Assembly (NCBI GenBank): GCA_029582265.1
Contig: CM055830.1
Span: 31,413,172-31,477,171 of the forward strand
DNA from: Zoroaster sp. YZ-2022
Taxonomy: Eukaryota; Echinodermata; Asteroidea; Forcipulatida; Zoroasteridae
Direction: 5' to 3'
Length of the DNA stretch: 64,000 bases
Shown one piece after another: positions 12,155 to 22,600 of this stretch; position 1 is the stretch's first letter; every line of letters starts with the position of its first letter. Position numbers and translations under genes: made by a program. The notes beneath the pieces were generated by a model. It saw only the letters and a list, made by a program, of their open reading frames with translations. It did no database searches and had not been told where the DNA came from.

Positions 12155-12420
12155 TGGTGATTTCTCAGGATTTTTCCTGATTTCAGGATTCTTATACATG
12201 TATAATACAAATATCCCTTTGCTTCAAAATTTTCTTGAAAATGAAAAGGAGCCACCAAGGAAAGAAAGAAGTAGCCTGTATTGTGTCCAAACCTCTAGTT
12301 TCTTGTTTGTGGGGATGTGGAGACTCTGTAAATCCTCCAAAATTAAACATCCAGGAGGTTCAGGGGGATTTGTCCTCTAGACCAAAGGGAGACCCAGGAC
12401 CGCTACCCATTTTTCTGTAG
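12155..12420 (+). mobile_element. MITE family H (hAT-like)
   Basis: Left end GGTGATTTCTCAGGATTTTT, then the GAAGTAGCCTGTATTGTGTC and GACCAAAGGGAGACCCAGG blocks; right terminus truncated after CCATTTTTC. Confidence 0.75.
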
Positions 12421-12779
12421 CAGTTATTATTTGACTTTGCAGACATTTTTTTTTCCAGTTTCCAAATTCCAACAAGTAATGTGGATTCCTGTTGTTACAT
12501 CTGAGGCCATAGTTCACTTTCTAATTATAGACTTTAACAATGAACTCTAAACACCTACACGTAGCTATTTGGGGCTAGAATCTTCCTAAATCCACTTTTG
12601 TTCTGTTGAGTTTTGTTTGAATTCAGCGGGGTACCTGTGAAATGCCTGTAGGGGGGTTGGGGGTTGGGGGTTAGAGATCAGATTAAAACACAATGTTAAT
12701 ATTCTAATCAAGAGACTTGTAGACCAGTAGCCAATGAATGCAGGCAGACATCACATGTTTCATTGGCAAACTGGTAGGC

Positions 12780-13540
12780 CAAGGCTGTGCTGGATATATC
12801 CGGGTATCCGGATACCCGACCGAAACTGTCATCACCCGGTTCCATTTCTCGGTTCCAATTACCCGTAAATGACTTTTTAAAATTCGGACTTAACATTTGA
12901 GCGGTGCCAACATAAATCTGTCACTCTTGAACAATGTAATGTTTACACTTTTACAGGCAATTTTATTTGTCAGGAAGAGATTACACTGGATAACACATTT
13001 GTAGTATTTTTATAGACAGTTTCCACACACTTTCCTCCAACTGATTCAGTGTGATACGTTGAATCTTTAAGACTGCAAAGGGCCTGGCAGCAGGAGGGAA
13101 TGTTTGCCTGTTTGCGGTTATTGGATTCGTGCATGCTTTATGTCTGTACTGGGAGTGTGTGCCATGAGCTGTTAACAGTGGGGATATTATTACAGGGGAT
13201 GCCCACAATAATTGTTGCACTATTAACCCTAACCCCCTAGGTATTCTGGCTAGGAACCTTCCTGAATCCTCCAAAATCCATCAGTGCACTTTTGGAAACA
13301 TGCCCTTATCTTCAAAATGCACCATGCATTTTCGTTGATCTTTCATATTCAGCACTTATGGCCTGTACTTCTTGCCAGGTAGTAATTTTGCCCCATTTGA
13401 AGAGGTGAAAGTACCAGTTTCCAACAGTGTTTAATTTTTTTTTAAAAGCGCCCCTTGGAGGATTTTGATGGATATAGGGTGGTTAGGGTTAATAAAAAAA
13501 TTGTTGAAATTGAAAATGAAAACGGGTATCCGGGTATTTA
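12780..13540. mobile_element. MITE family V (hAT-like, GGTATCCGG words) with nested MITE
   Basis: Begins AAGGCTGTGC and then repeats ATCCGGGTATCCGGATACCC words; right side GAAAACGGGTATCCGGGTAT. Interrupted by the TTAA MITE at 13227-13488. Sister elements at 13540-14215, 39841-40428 and 57067-57457, the last with a perfect 8-base target duplication. Confidence 0.65.
13227..13488. mobile_element. TTAA MITE family C (CCCTAACC ends), nested in family V element
   Basis: TTAA-CCCTAACCCCCTAGG at left, GGTGGTTAGGG-TTAA at right. Other copies: 14676-14947, 25560-25797 and 44625-44888 plus fragments at 56163-56394 and 62486-62575. Confidence 0.8.
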
Positions 13541-14215
13541 AGGCTGTGCGGGTATCCGGAAACTGTCATTACCTGGTTCCATTTTTCGGTTCCAATTACC
13601 TGTAAATGACTTTTAAAATTCAGACTTAACATTTGAGCGGTGCCAACAGAAATCTATGACTCTTGAATAATGTAATGTTTACACTTTTACAATTTTATTT
13701 TGTCAAGAAGAGATTCAAGATTCAGTGTGATACAATGTTTGCCTGTTGTTTGCAGTTATTGGATTAGTGCATGCTTTATGTCTGCACTGGGAGTGTGTGC
13801 CATGAGCTGTTAATAGAGGGGATATTATTATAGGGAACGTCCACATTAATTGTTGCGGTATTAACCCTCCTACTGTCCTTTCCAAGTAATCTTACAAAAT
13901 TAACTGTGTGCCACCCAAGGCCACTGTAAATGTTTGAACATATTAGTATGGCCTGCAATGTATCAATGAGAGACCACCTTACCCTGCAATCTCAGTGGTG
14001 TGACAGTGCATAGAAAGGTAACCATAGGAGGCCACTGGCAACAGCTAATGGCTTGGAGTGGCCTGAATGGGTTGTTTCAAAAATTGCACTGATTGTAGGA
14101 GGGTTTAATAAAAAAATTGTTGTTGTTGAAATTGAAAATGAAAATGGGTATCCGGGTATCCGAAGTTTCTTGATTTCGGGTATCCGGTTCCAAAAATATC
14201 CGAAACCGCACAGCT
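13540..14215. mobile_element. Second MITE family V (hAT-like) element, with a different nested MITE
   Basis: Starts AAGGCTGTGCGGGTATCCGG, ends CCGAAACCGCACAGCTGCC. Shares interior with 12780-13540 (ACTTAACATTTGAGCGGTGC; CATGCTTTATGTCTGCACTG). Holds the MITE at 13865-14103 at the matching position. Confidence 0.65.
13865..14103. mobile_element. TTAA-flanked MITE, GGCCACT-word type, nested
   Basis: TTAA-CCCTCCTACTGTCC left end, GATTGTAGGAGGG-TTTAA right end; GGCCACT words inside, as in 8197-8586. Confidence 0.75.
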
Positions 14216-14675
14216 GCCCTACAAATTTAGAGTTATTTTTTAACCCCTGTGTAAATATATGTCCCTGAGATTATCAGAACCTTGATCGGTGCACAGTGTT
14301 ATCTACAGGTACCGTTGTTCTCTTTACCATTGTTCTGTGGCTATTATCTTTATGGCACAATAATTTCATAATGTATTACACAATACCCAGTAGTACACCT
14401 CAGACGTCTGGGAGGTCCTGCAGTGATTTTGTTTAGGGGGTCCATCGTATAACCAACTGTAGTGCACCTGTGTCACTGTATCTGAAACAGTTGCAAAACG
14501 ACCCCGACTTTTGTGGCTGGATCTGTGTGTTTTGGGCAATGGTTGAGCTATGGAGAAATCTGCAGTTAGCCAGCATCAAACTGAAAAACAAATATTCTTC
14601 AAGGTATTGTAATTTTGACAATTTCCAGATGTACTGGTGTGGACATTGTGAACATAAAGCATGCACTTAATGAAC

Positions 14676-14947
14676 CCTAACCCCCTTGGTATTCTGGCTT
14701 AGGAACCTTCCTGTATCATCCAAAATCCTCTAAATCCTCCAGTGCACTTTTGGAAACATGCCCTCATCTTCAAAATGCACCATGCATTTTCGTTGAGCTT
14801 TCATATTCAGCACCTACGGCCTGTACTTCTAGCCAGGTAGTAATTTTGTCCCGTTTGAAGAGGTGAAAGTACCAGTTTCCAACAGCACTGAATTTTTCCC
14901 AAAAAGTACCCCTTGGAGGATTTTGCAGGATATGGGGTGGTTAAGGT
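14676..14947. mobile_element. TTAA MITE family C
   Basis: CCCTAACCCCCTTGGTATTC at left, GGATATGGGGTGGTTAAGGT at right; interior as 13227-13488. The left TTAA is four bases off (TTAATGAA), so the left junction has decayed. Confidence 0.7.
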
Positions 14948-15089
14948 TAATGTTATTTTTTGGGGAGAGCATACTATACATATGTACGTCATGTTACACA
15001 TGTATTTCCTATGTTGTACTATGTAATGTCTGCATAATTTACAATTGTATATGTACACAGTAACATTGTACTCATCAGTTATACAAAAA

Positions 15090-15310
15090 TTATCCGGTTT
15101 CTGGTCTCCGCGCGCATCACTTCAGAGCTGTGCATCAGCATTTTTAGTTTACTTATTTTTGTTGTTGCTATAAAACGATGTCCAATTGCAGTCAAAATTG
15201 CTGGATTGATTGGAATTCTGCCGTGCTGTGTTTTTAAATGACTTTTTTTCACATAGGGGTATGAACATTTGCCCGATTTGTGTGGCCACTCTTAGCCACC
15301 ATACTTTGTG
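15090..15310 (-). mobile_element. MITE family G fragment
   Basis: CCGGTTTCTGGTCTCCGCGC then TCCAATTGCAGTCAAAATTG and GCCCGATTTGTGTGGCC, matching 30735-31130 in reverse; the other end is missing. Confidence 0.65.
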
Positions 15311-15349
15311 TATGTAGATGTATCATGTATTTCACCATGGATTTTCACC

Positions 15350-16200
15350 TCCACCTTAAACTCCCTAGGCCATTTGCTTACACATAACCTGAATCCTTCC
15401 TAACTCCCTAGGCCCATTTGCTTACACATAACCTGAATCCTTCCTAACTCCATAGGCCCATTTGCTTACACATAACCTGAATCCTTTCTAACTCCCTAGG
15501 CCCATTTGCTTATACATAACCTGAATCCTTCCTAACTCCCTAGGCTCATTTGCTTACACATAACCTGAATCCTTCCTAACTCCCTAGGCCCATTTGCTTA
15601 TACATAACCTGAATCCTTCCTAACTCCCTAGGCCCATTTGCTTACACATAACCTGAATCCTTCCTAACTCCCTAGGCCCATTTGCTTACACATAACCTGA
15701 ATCCTTCCTAACTCCCTAGGCCCATTTGCTTACACATAACCTGAATCCTTCCTACATGTAACTCCCTAGGCCCATTTGCTTACACATAACCTGAATCCTT
15801 CCTAACTCCGTAGGCCCATTTGCTTACACATAACCTGAATCCTTCCTAACACCCTAGGCCCATTTGCTTACACATAATCTGAATCCTCCAAAATCCTTCA
15901 GTAGTAAAAGCAAGCACATGACATGTATGCACACATGTGTTTCTAATACATGTACATGGCCAGGGACCCTCCCTGCATGCATGGAGCAATAAACAGTGTC
16001 CACTGACCCAAGCACTGACCTTGCAATCACTACAACAAACATGGATGTACATGTACCATGGAAAGGCAAGTATGCCTAATAACCTCATTCCTCCAAAATC
16101 CTTCACTTTAGCAAAGAGCATGTAGCATGTGACCTCGATCCTTCAAAATCCTTCACTTTGGCAAAGAGGATTTTGGAGGGTTTGGGAAGGTTAGGGTTAA
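15350..16200. mobile_element. VNTR-bearing TTAA-type element, long copy
   Basis: Right end GGTTAGGG-TTAA; left end TTAAACTCCCTAGGCC. Contains a 47 bp tandem array (15355-15890) followed by a unique part including CCAGGGACCCTCCCTGCATG. The same element is at 33335-34134 with its own array and at 58566-58866 (reverse) with a single unit. Confidence 0.75.
15355..15890. repeat. Tandem array, about 47 bp unit, about 11 copies
   Basis: Unit is CCTTCCTAACTCCCTAGGCC, CATTTGCTTACACATAACCT, GAAT. Copies are almost identical; one carries a 5-base ACATG insertion. Not CRISPR: there are no variable spacers. Confidence 0.92.
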
Positions 16201-16407
16201 AGATGCAGCATTGGTATTTGGTGACGTCAGAAGTCTATTACCTACATGAAGTGTACTAACCTAGTCCACGGCACAGTACTCCAAGAACAAGGTTAGGGTT
16301 AACATAGCTTTTTACCATAGCTATTACCATAGCTTTAAACACACCTGTGTCTCAAAATTGAACACGTTTTCATGTTTATCATAACGTTTAACCTTCTATT
16401 CCTTCAG

Positions 16408-16510
16408 AAAACGAGTTCGTCACAGCCAGTGTTGCTATCCAGACCGTAGTAAGCCCACCCCACTGAAAAATGCCATCAGAAGAGGAGGGACTAGACGACA
16501 CGTAGCAATC
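16408..16510 (+). other. scap: SCAP 5' UTR part of the first coding exon
   Basis: A pyrimidine-rich stretch ending in CAG at 16405-16407 looks like a splice acceptor. The following 103 bases lead to the initiator ATG with no long reading frame of their own, so this is probably the 5' UTR portion of exon 2 of the transcript. The true first, non-coding exon and promoter were not identified; they lie further upstream or outside the window. Inference only. Confidence 0.5.
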
Positions 16511-16629
16511 ATGGTGGTGGAACGCCTCAAGTCCTTAGTGGCCGACGCCTTCTACAAGCATGGGCAGTTCTGCAGTGCCCACCCGTGGTCTATAATTTCG
16601 TTTGTTTGCGTGGTGATCCTGACGGCAAG
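16511..16629 (+). CDS. scap: SCAP coding exon 1 (N-terminus and TM1)
   Basis: Encodes residues 1-39 and two bases of codon 40. It starts [10 protein letters not shown] and runs into a hydrophobic segment ([14 protein letters not shown]) that is TM1. Human SCAP has the same pattern of short amphipathic start then TM1. Donor GTAAGA at 16630. Phase 2 end joins to C at 28075 to make Ser40. Confidence 0.93.
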
Positions 16630-19600
16630 GTAAGAGTCGCAAAATCCACTGTCTTTCATTTCCACATTGAATCGAAGAACAAATAAGAGTTTCCCGATCT
16701 TCAAAAGTTTTTTCATTTTGCTTGGAGTGTTTACAGATGATGTGACCTTTATTTATAAGATTGTGGAGCGGTCGCATTTTCTGCCCGGCGGTATGTGCGC
16801 TCATCCGTTTTTGGTTTAGACATGGCGACACAGGTCTCATTGATCTCCACTGATCTCCATCATCACTATAACAGAAATCAATGTATCGTCTATAGACGGG
16901 TGTTGTGGCTGAGCGGTCTAATGCATCGGATTCAAGTTCTGGTGGCATCAGAATGTGAGTTCGAATCCCGGCCTGGCCGGTCGCGGCGCTTGTGTTCTTC
17001 AGCAAGACACTTTTAAAACCATAATTGCTTCGTTCTTCGGATGGGACGTTAAGCCGTAGGTCCCCTGTACTGATTGCTGGGCCTCATGGAAGAAGAGAGG
17101 ATTACTTGTATTATCCACTGAATGAGTTACCCAGGTTAAAGAAGAAATAAACAAACAAACAAACAAACAAACAAACAGTGTGACCTGTGACGTTATGCAG
17201 GGTAGAAATGTCCTGTTTGGGTTTAGGTGTGATGTCATAAGTGACGTCATCTATAAGTGTACCATATAATTATTGACAATTGGGCTTGGTGACCCAGCAA
17301 CCCAACTGACCTTGGCCCAATTTCACAGAGCTGCTAAGCAGAGAATTTCGCTAAGCAAATATTTTTGCTAAGCAATATAAAACAGACTACCAGCCAAAAT
17401 GCATATATTTTGTATGGAAGTTTGGCTGGTAACCAAAGAATTCTGCTAAGCAAGCTTTCCTGGTAAGCAATTTTATATGCTAAGCAGCTCAAGATGAAAT
17501 TGGAGCCTGATCCATGCCTTACACACCTACAGAAGAAGAAAATTGACAGAAATTGACGTCAACAGTTGCGAAAAATGCTGGTTAAGTCATTAAGCTTTCT
17601 CTCACTTAATAAAGTCTGGTTCATACGATACAGGTTCGAGCGAATGCGAAAAGGGAAACGAATTTCATGACGTTAACGATGGTGAAATTACATGATTTCA
17701 TTATCAACATCACGGTAATTCGAATTTCACGATGCCAACGATGGTGAAATTACATGATTTCATTATCAACGTCACGGTAATTCGAATTTCACGACACCAA
17801 CAATGGTGAAATTACACGATTTCATTATTAACGTCAAGGTAATTCGAATTTCATGACTCTTGAAATTACTCGCCAACATGAAGTCGGAAGAATGAAAGTT
17901 GTCGTAATCCAAAATAGTTTTCTAAATACTCTAGGGTCCCCATTTTGAGAAAAAAGTAAAAAAAAAAAAAAAAGAGAATGAAAACCAACAAATTAAATTA
18001 ACCCTCCTGTAGCTACACTTTAGTGCAAGTAGCTATAGAGGTCAAAATCGGTCAACTGTCTGTTTTGACTGTTGACCCAAATGTGCACACAGGGGCATAT
18101 CAGACTGGTTTTTACTGTCATTTTGACCACCTTCAACAATACAAGACAATGCTTTTACCAGTCAAAAACGGTTGGCTCATTTTGACCTGCAAATGTACAT
18201 ACTACACGTAAGGTTTGACAGTGTTTGACTTTTAAGTGCACTAGATATACCTTGGCAAGTATATCAACATTTTGACTGATTTTGACCCTTGCAGTCATCG
18301 GAGGGTTTTAAATTTAAAAAATCTGTAGTAAAATCAGTTTTAAATTCAGCTGATAAAAATTTAAAAATTAAAACAAATAATTGTCATATATTACACGAAA
18401 TGAAAAATTGACTGGCTGGTGAGAATACGTCACCTAATTTAACCCTCCTACTTCTGGTGCCTTTTCATACAAGTTGATCCACCATTTGAAACCATTCGCT
18501 TTTGTGGTTTTGAATGGTGAAATAACTGTGTGCAGTATTGATTCCCAAATGGTTTGGAATGGTAGGTCAGCTAATACAAAACCTTGTTTGGATACTTCTA
18601 AGTGGTGAATTAATGGACCCTCTATGCCAGTGACATGAGTAAATGGTTTTGAATGACAGGTCTGCTATACCCTAAAGACCCTAGTGCCATTTTTAAGTGG
18701 TAGATCAATTACTTGTACACTGGCCACCATGTGTTAAAACTCCATAGGGTACTGAGATGATGGATAGTCCACTTTATCTACATAATGCAGGTTTTGTTTT
18801 TCGGCTATGTGAAACCACACCAAGGTGTAATGTATCCACCATTTAAAACCATTTGAATGATAAGCCACTGTGAAGTACATTCACCATTTGAATCCATTCG
18901 GCTATGGAAACACACCAAGGTGTAGTGTAACAACCATTCAAAACCATTTGAATGGATATGAATGGTAGTTAAGCTTGCTACCAACACTGTTCAAATGGTA
19001 TCACCAGGTGTGTACAAAACCAATGGGCATTTTGATAAGTGGAAATTTTGAATGGTTTCAAATGGTCAAACAGTAGGAGGGTTAGATTGGTGGGTTTGGT
19101 GAAGTCCTCAGTTTTTGAAAATCGATCAGAAGCAATGCCACAAATAATAGGTCTCTTACAAAAAGACAGAACTGAAAACCCTGTTCGTTTTAATTAAAAC
19201 ACTGACAGGGAACCACTTCATTTGAAAAATTTGCATAGCAAAACTGCGATGCAAACAGAGAATTTGCATAGCAAAATCATATTTTTGTATATAGCAATCT
19301 GTGAATTTTGTATAGCAAATTTAAAATGCCTAAAATTACATTATGCAGTGTGAACAGGTTCAGGTGCTGTTTTTCAAGGCTTTACTGTCGTTTAGTTCAA
19401 CATATGTCCATATTTTACTAAAATCTCCAAAGAACTTGAAGTGTCCCGCCTGAGTCGCCTGTGAAGTTTTTTCCACAGACACTCGGAAAGCACTGAGTAT
19501 ACAGTGCTATACACACGTCGGTGTAGGGCAAAAATTAAATCAATTGTTTATCACCTGACGCAAGAATTTCATAAAACTATAAATATTGCGGAACCCGCTG

Positions 19601-22600
19601 CTATATGGGATTCTAGCCAGCCAATCGACATCGGGCAAGCTCGGTGGTCGAGAGATTAAGACGTCTGCACTCGTAAGCAGGAGGTCGTGGGTTCGAATCG
19701 CGCCCAAGTCGCATGTGAAGTTTTTTCCACAGACAAAAATTAAATCAATTGTTTATCACCCGACGCAAGAATTTCATCAAACTATAAATTTAATCAAACT
19801 ATAAAAACTTCAAGTGTATTTATCTTTCGGTCTGGACGTACGGGAAAAAAACCTGGTCGGGATAGAACTCTTGGTATTCTTCAGTCATAAATGTAAATGT
19901 TACCTGAGCTTTGGGTACAGTAAATATTCCTGGAAAGGTTTATGAATATTCACAAGGTGATTGTACGTTTCAAAAATGTTTATTATTAAACCACAATGGT
20001 GAAAAAAATCTGTCGCAACTTGTATCGCAAAATCTGCGATGTTTATTTTGAAATTCCATCGCAGGTTGTCCAAATTACATCGCATTTTGCGATGCGATAC
20101 AGGGGAAGTGGTTCGCTGAACACCTCTGTTTGTTTTAAATAAAACACCAAGGTCAATTATTAGGTGTTCGGGTATGTGCCCGAAACACCTATTGTTTTTG
20201 TACGGTTTTTTTCTTCTTCTTCTTCTTCTTCTTCTTCTTCTTCTTCTTCTGCTCCTATACTCACTCCCTACTCCTACTCTACTCCTGCTACTACTGGAGT
20301 GTCGTGGCCTGGCTCCGGTACTGGCCTTGAACTCCAAGTGCAGGTACTTTGCCAGCAGCAGGTGTGATTCGAGCGGTACGTGACACTTGTATCATGGCAG
20401 GTAACCATAGTAGCGATCGCCCGGATGGGGCGTAATACGGGTCCCGTGTGTTGGCATTAATACGCGTAGAAGTGGATTGTCGTGGCCGGCGGTCATGGCG
20501 CAGTCTTTGGATCATCAAGTTACATTGGTGTTGCCTTGGCAGAGTGTGAGTTGACGATCATTAATCGTCACCTGTGTCATAATGAACCTTAACCATATTG
20601 CTTCGTCGTCCACCAGGGTTAAATAGGTACCTGTGGTGAGATGGTTTTGCTCGTCTATGCGCTGAAATGGCAGACAATTGAGCTGTATATACTCCCAGGG
20701 AGCTGAGATTGGTTCAGGGGTTTAGTGAGCCTTGTAGACGCGGGCCTTATGAGCAGGATAATATAATGTCATGTGGCCCACTTAGTTGGTGATCGTGCGT
20801 ATATAATCTGTCATGGTGGTTATGTCATGTCATTGCTCCTCCTACTGCTACTCCTCTCTCTCCTCCTCCTCCTCACTCCCCACTACTCACTTTCCCTGCA
20901 CTGCTCTCCTGCTATACCCTGCCTCACTGCCTACTCATCCTACTGCTCCTCCTACTGCTCCTCCTACTGCTCCTCTACTATATCCTACCACTCCTCTACT
21001 GATAATCATGTAATAATCATAGTCAATAAATCATAATCAATCATCATAACTAGCCATAACAGCCTCATGTAATAATCATGTGTCGTCATATTGTCATAAT
21101 CATGTGTCATCATAACAATAATCCTGCTGTCATGTCATCATCATAGTATCATCATCATCCATGTCATGCTGTGCATCATAGTCATAATATGTGTCATGTG
21201 CTGCTGTCATCATGTCGTCACTGTCTTAGTCATGTCTGTGTCTGCTGTCATCATGTGTCATGTCATGTGTCATCGCCTGTGTCCTGCTGTCATCATGCTG
21301 TCATGTCTGTGTCGCCTGTCATCACTGCTGTCACTGCTGTCGTCGTAGTAATCATCATGATAATCATATCATCATCATGTCGTCATCCTGCTGTGTCATG
21401 TCGTCATCCTCATCACTGTCGCTGTCACGCTGTCCATGTCACTGTCCTGTCACTGTCATGTCACTTTCTTCCATGTCCTGTCATGTCACTGTCATCACTG
21501 TCACTGTCACTGTCACTGTCATGTCGCTGTCACTGTCATGGCCCATGTCATGGTTTTCCTTTGGCCCTGCTGACAGATTTCTGCTGTGCATGCTGCCTGC
21601 TGTGGCCCTGCTGCTGCTGGCCCTGCATGCCTCTGCCTGCCTCATGATGTGTGATCATGACCCTGGTGGTGAACAGGCGATTGAACAGGGCATTTCGACA
21701 TTGTTGTGACATGGTCAGGTCGTGACAGGTCGTGGTCTTGGTGATCGTGGTGGCAGACGTGATGATCGTCGTGGCACGTTCGGTCATGATCATGATCATG
21801 TGATGTGTGTCGTGGCATGGTCACGTGCATGATCGTGGCATGTGGCGCGTTGTCGTGGCCTCAGTCGTGGCAACTGTGTGGTCATGTGTCATCAATGTCA
21901 TGTCGATAAAACGTCATCATGATCGTCATCATAATGGTGGCATCACTGTCATCATCATCATAATCATCTTAACGACATAATCATCATCATATTTGTCAAT
22001 CATCATGTGTCGGCCGTCATGTGTCGTCGTCATGTGTCATCATCTTGTCATCATCATGCCAATAATCATGTGTAGTCATGACGTCTGTCTCATCATCTTG
22101 GCTGTCATCACTGCATCCATCATGTCATCATCCTCAGGTCTCCCAGCATCATCATGTGTCATGTCATATCATCTCATCCTGTCATCATGTCGTCGTCATC
22201 ATCAACATGTCACTGTCATCATGTCATCGTCATGTCATCCTGTGTCATCATATGTCATCCTGTCATCATATCATCATCTGCATCTGTCTTGGTCATCATC
22301 ATCATCATCACTGTCCTGCTGTCTGTCATATCCTTAATCCTGCTGGTCAAAATTGATGTCACTGTGTGTCATATGTAAACAAACTTCTGTCATCATCATC
22401 TGTGTGTACGCATGTCATCATCATCATCATCATCATCATCCTCATCATCATCTCATCATCCTCTCCTCCTCCTCCATAAAACATACTTGCATTAAAAACC
22501 TTCAAACTTCACACGCAGATTGGGCATAACATGGAAAACCTGGGCGTCATGATAATCGGAAACCGCAACGGTAGCGTCGCGATGGCGTCAAGTCATACGT

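Noticed and set aside
15355..15890. Regular repeats resembling a CRISPR array or telomeric TTAGGG-like DNA
   Set aside because: No spacers, unit 47 bp, and the array lies within a dispersed TTAA-ended element.
16895..16985. tRNA gene (box A and box B visible)
   Set aside because: The tRNA-like head is followed by a SINE body and AAAC tail, and stem pairing is degraded. The heads in the family A and T copies are rejected for the same reason.
19900..20337. Arg-rich 145-codon minus-strand protein
   Set aside because: The Arg run is the complement of a (TTC)n microsatellite; no other motif.
21171..21709. Three overlapping 149-158 codon His/Ser/Cys-rich frames
   Set aside because: All forward frames are open because of the TCATCA/TGTCA repeat; low-complexity artefact.
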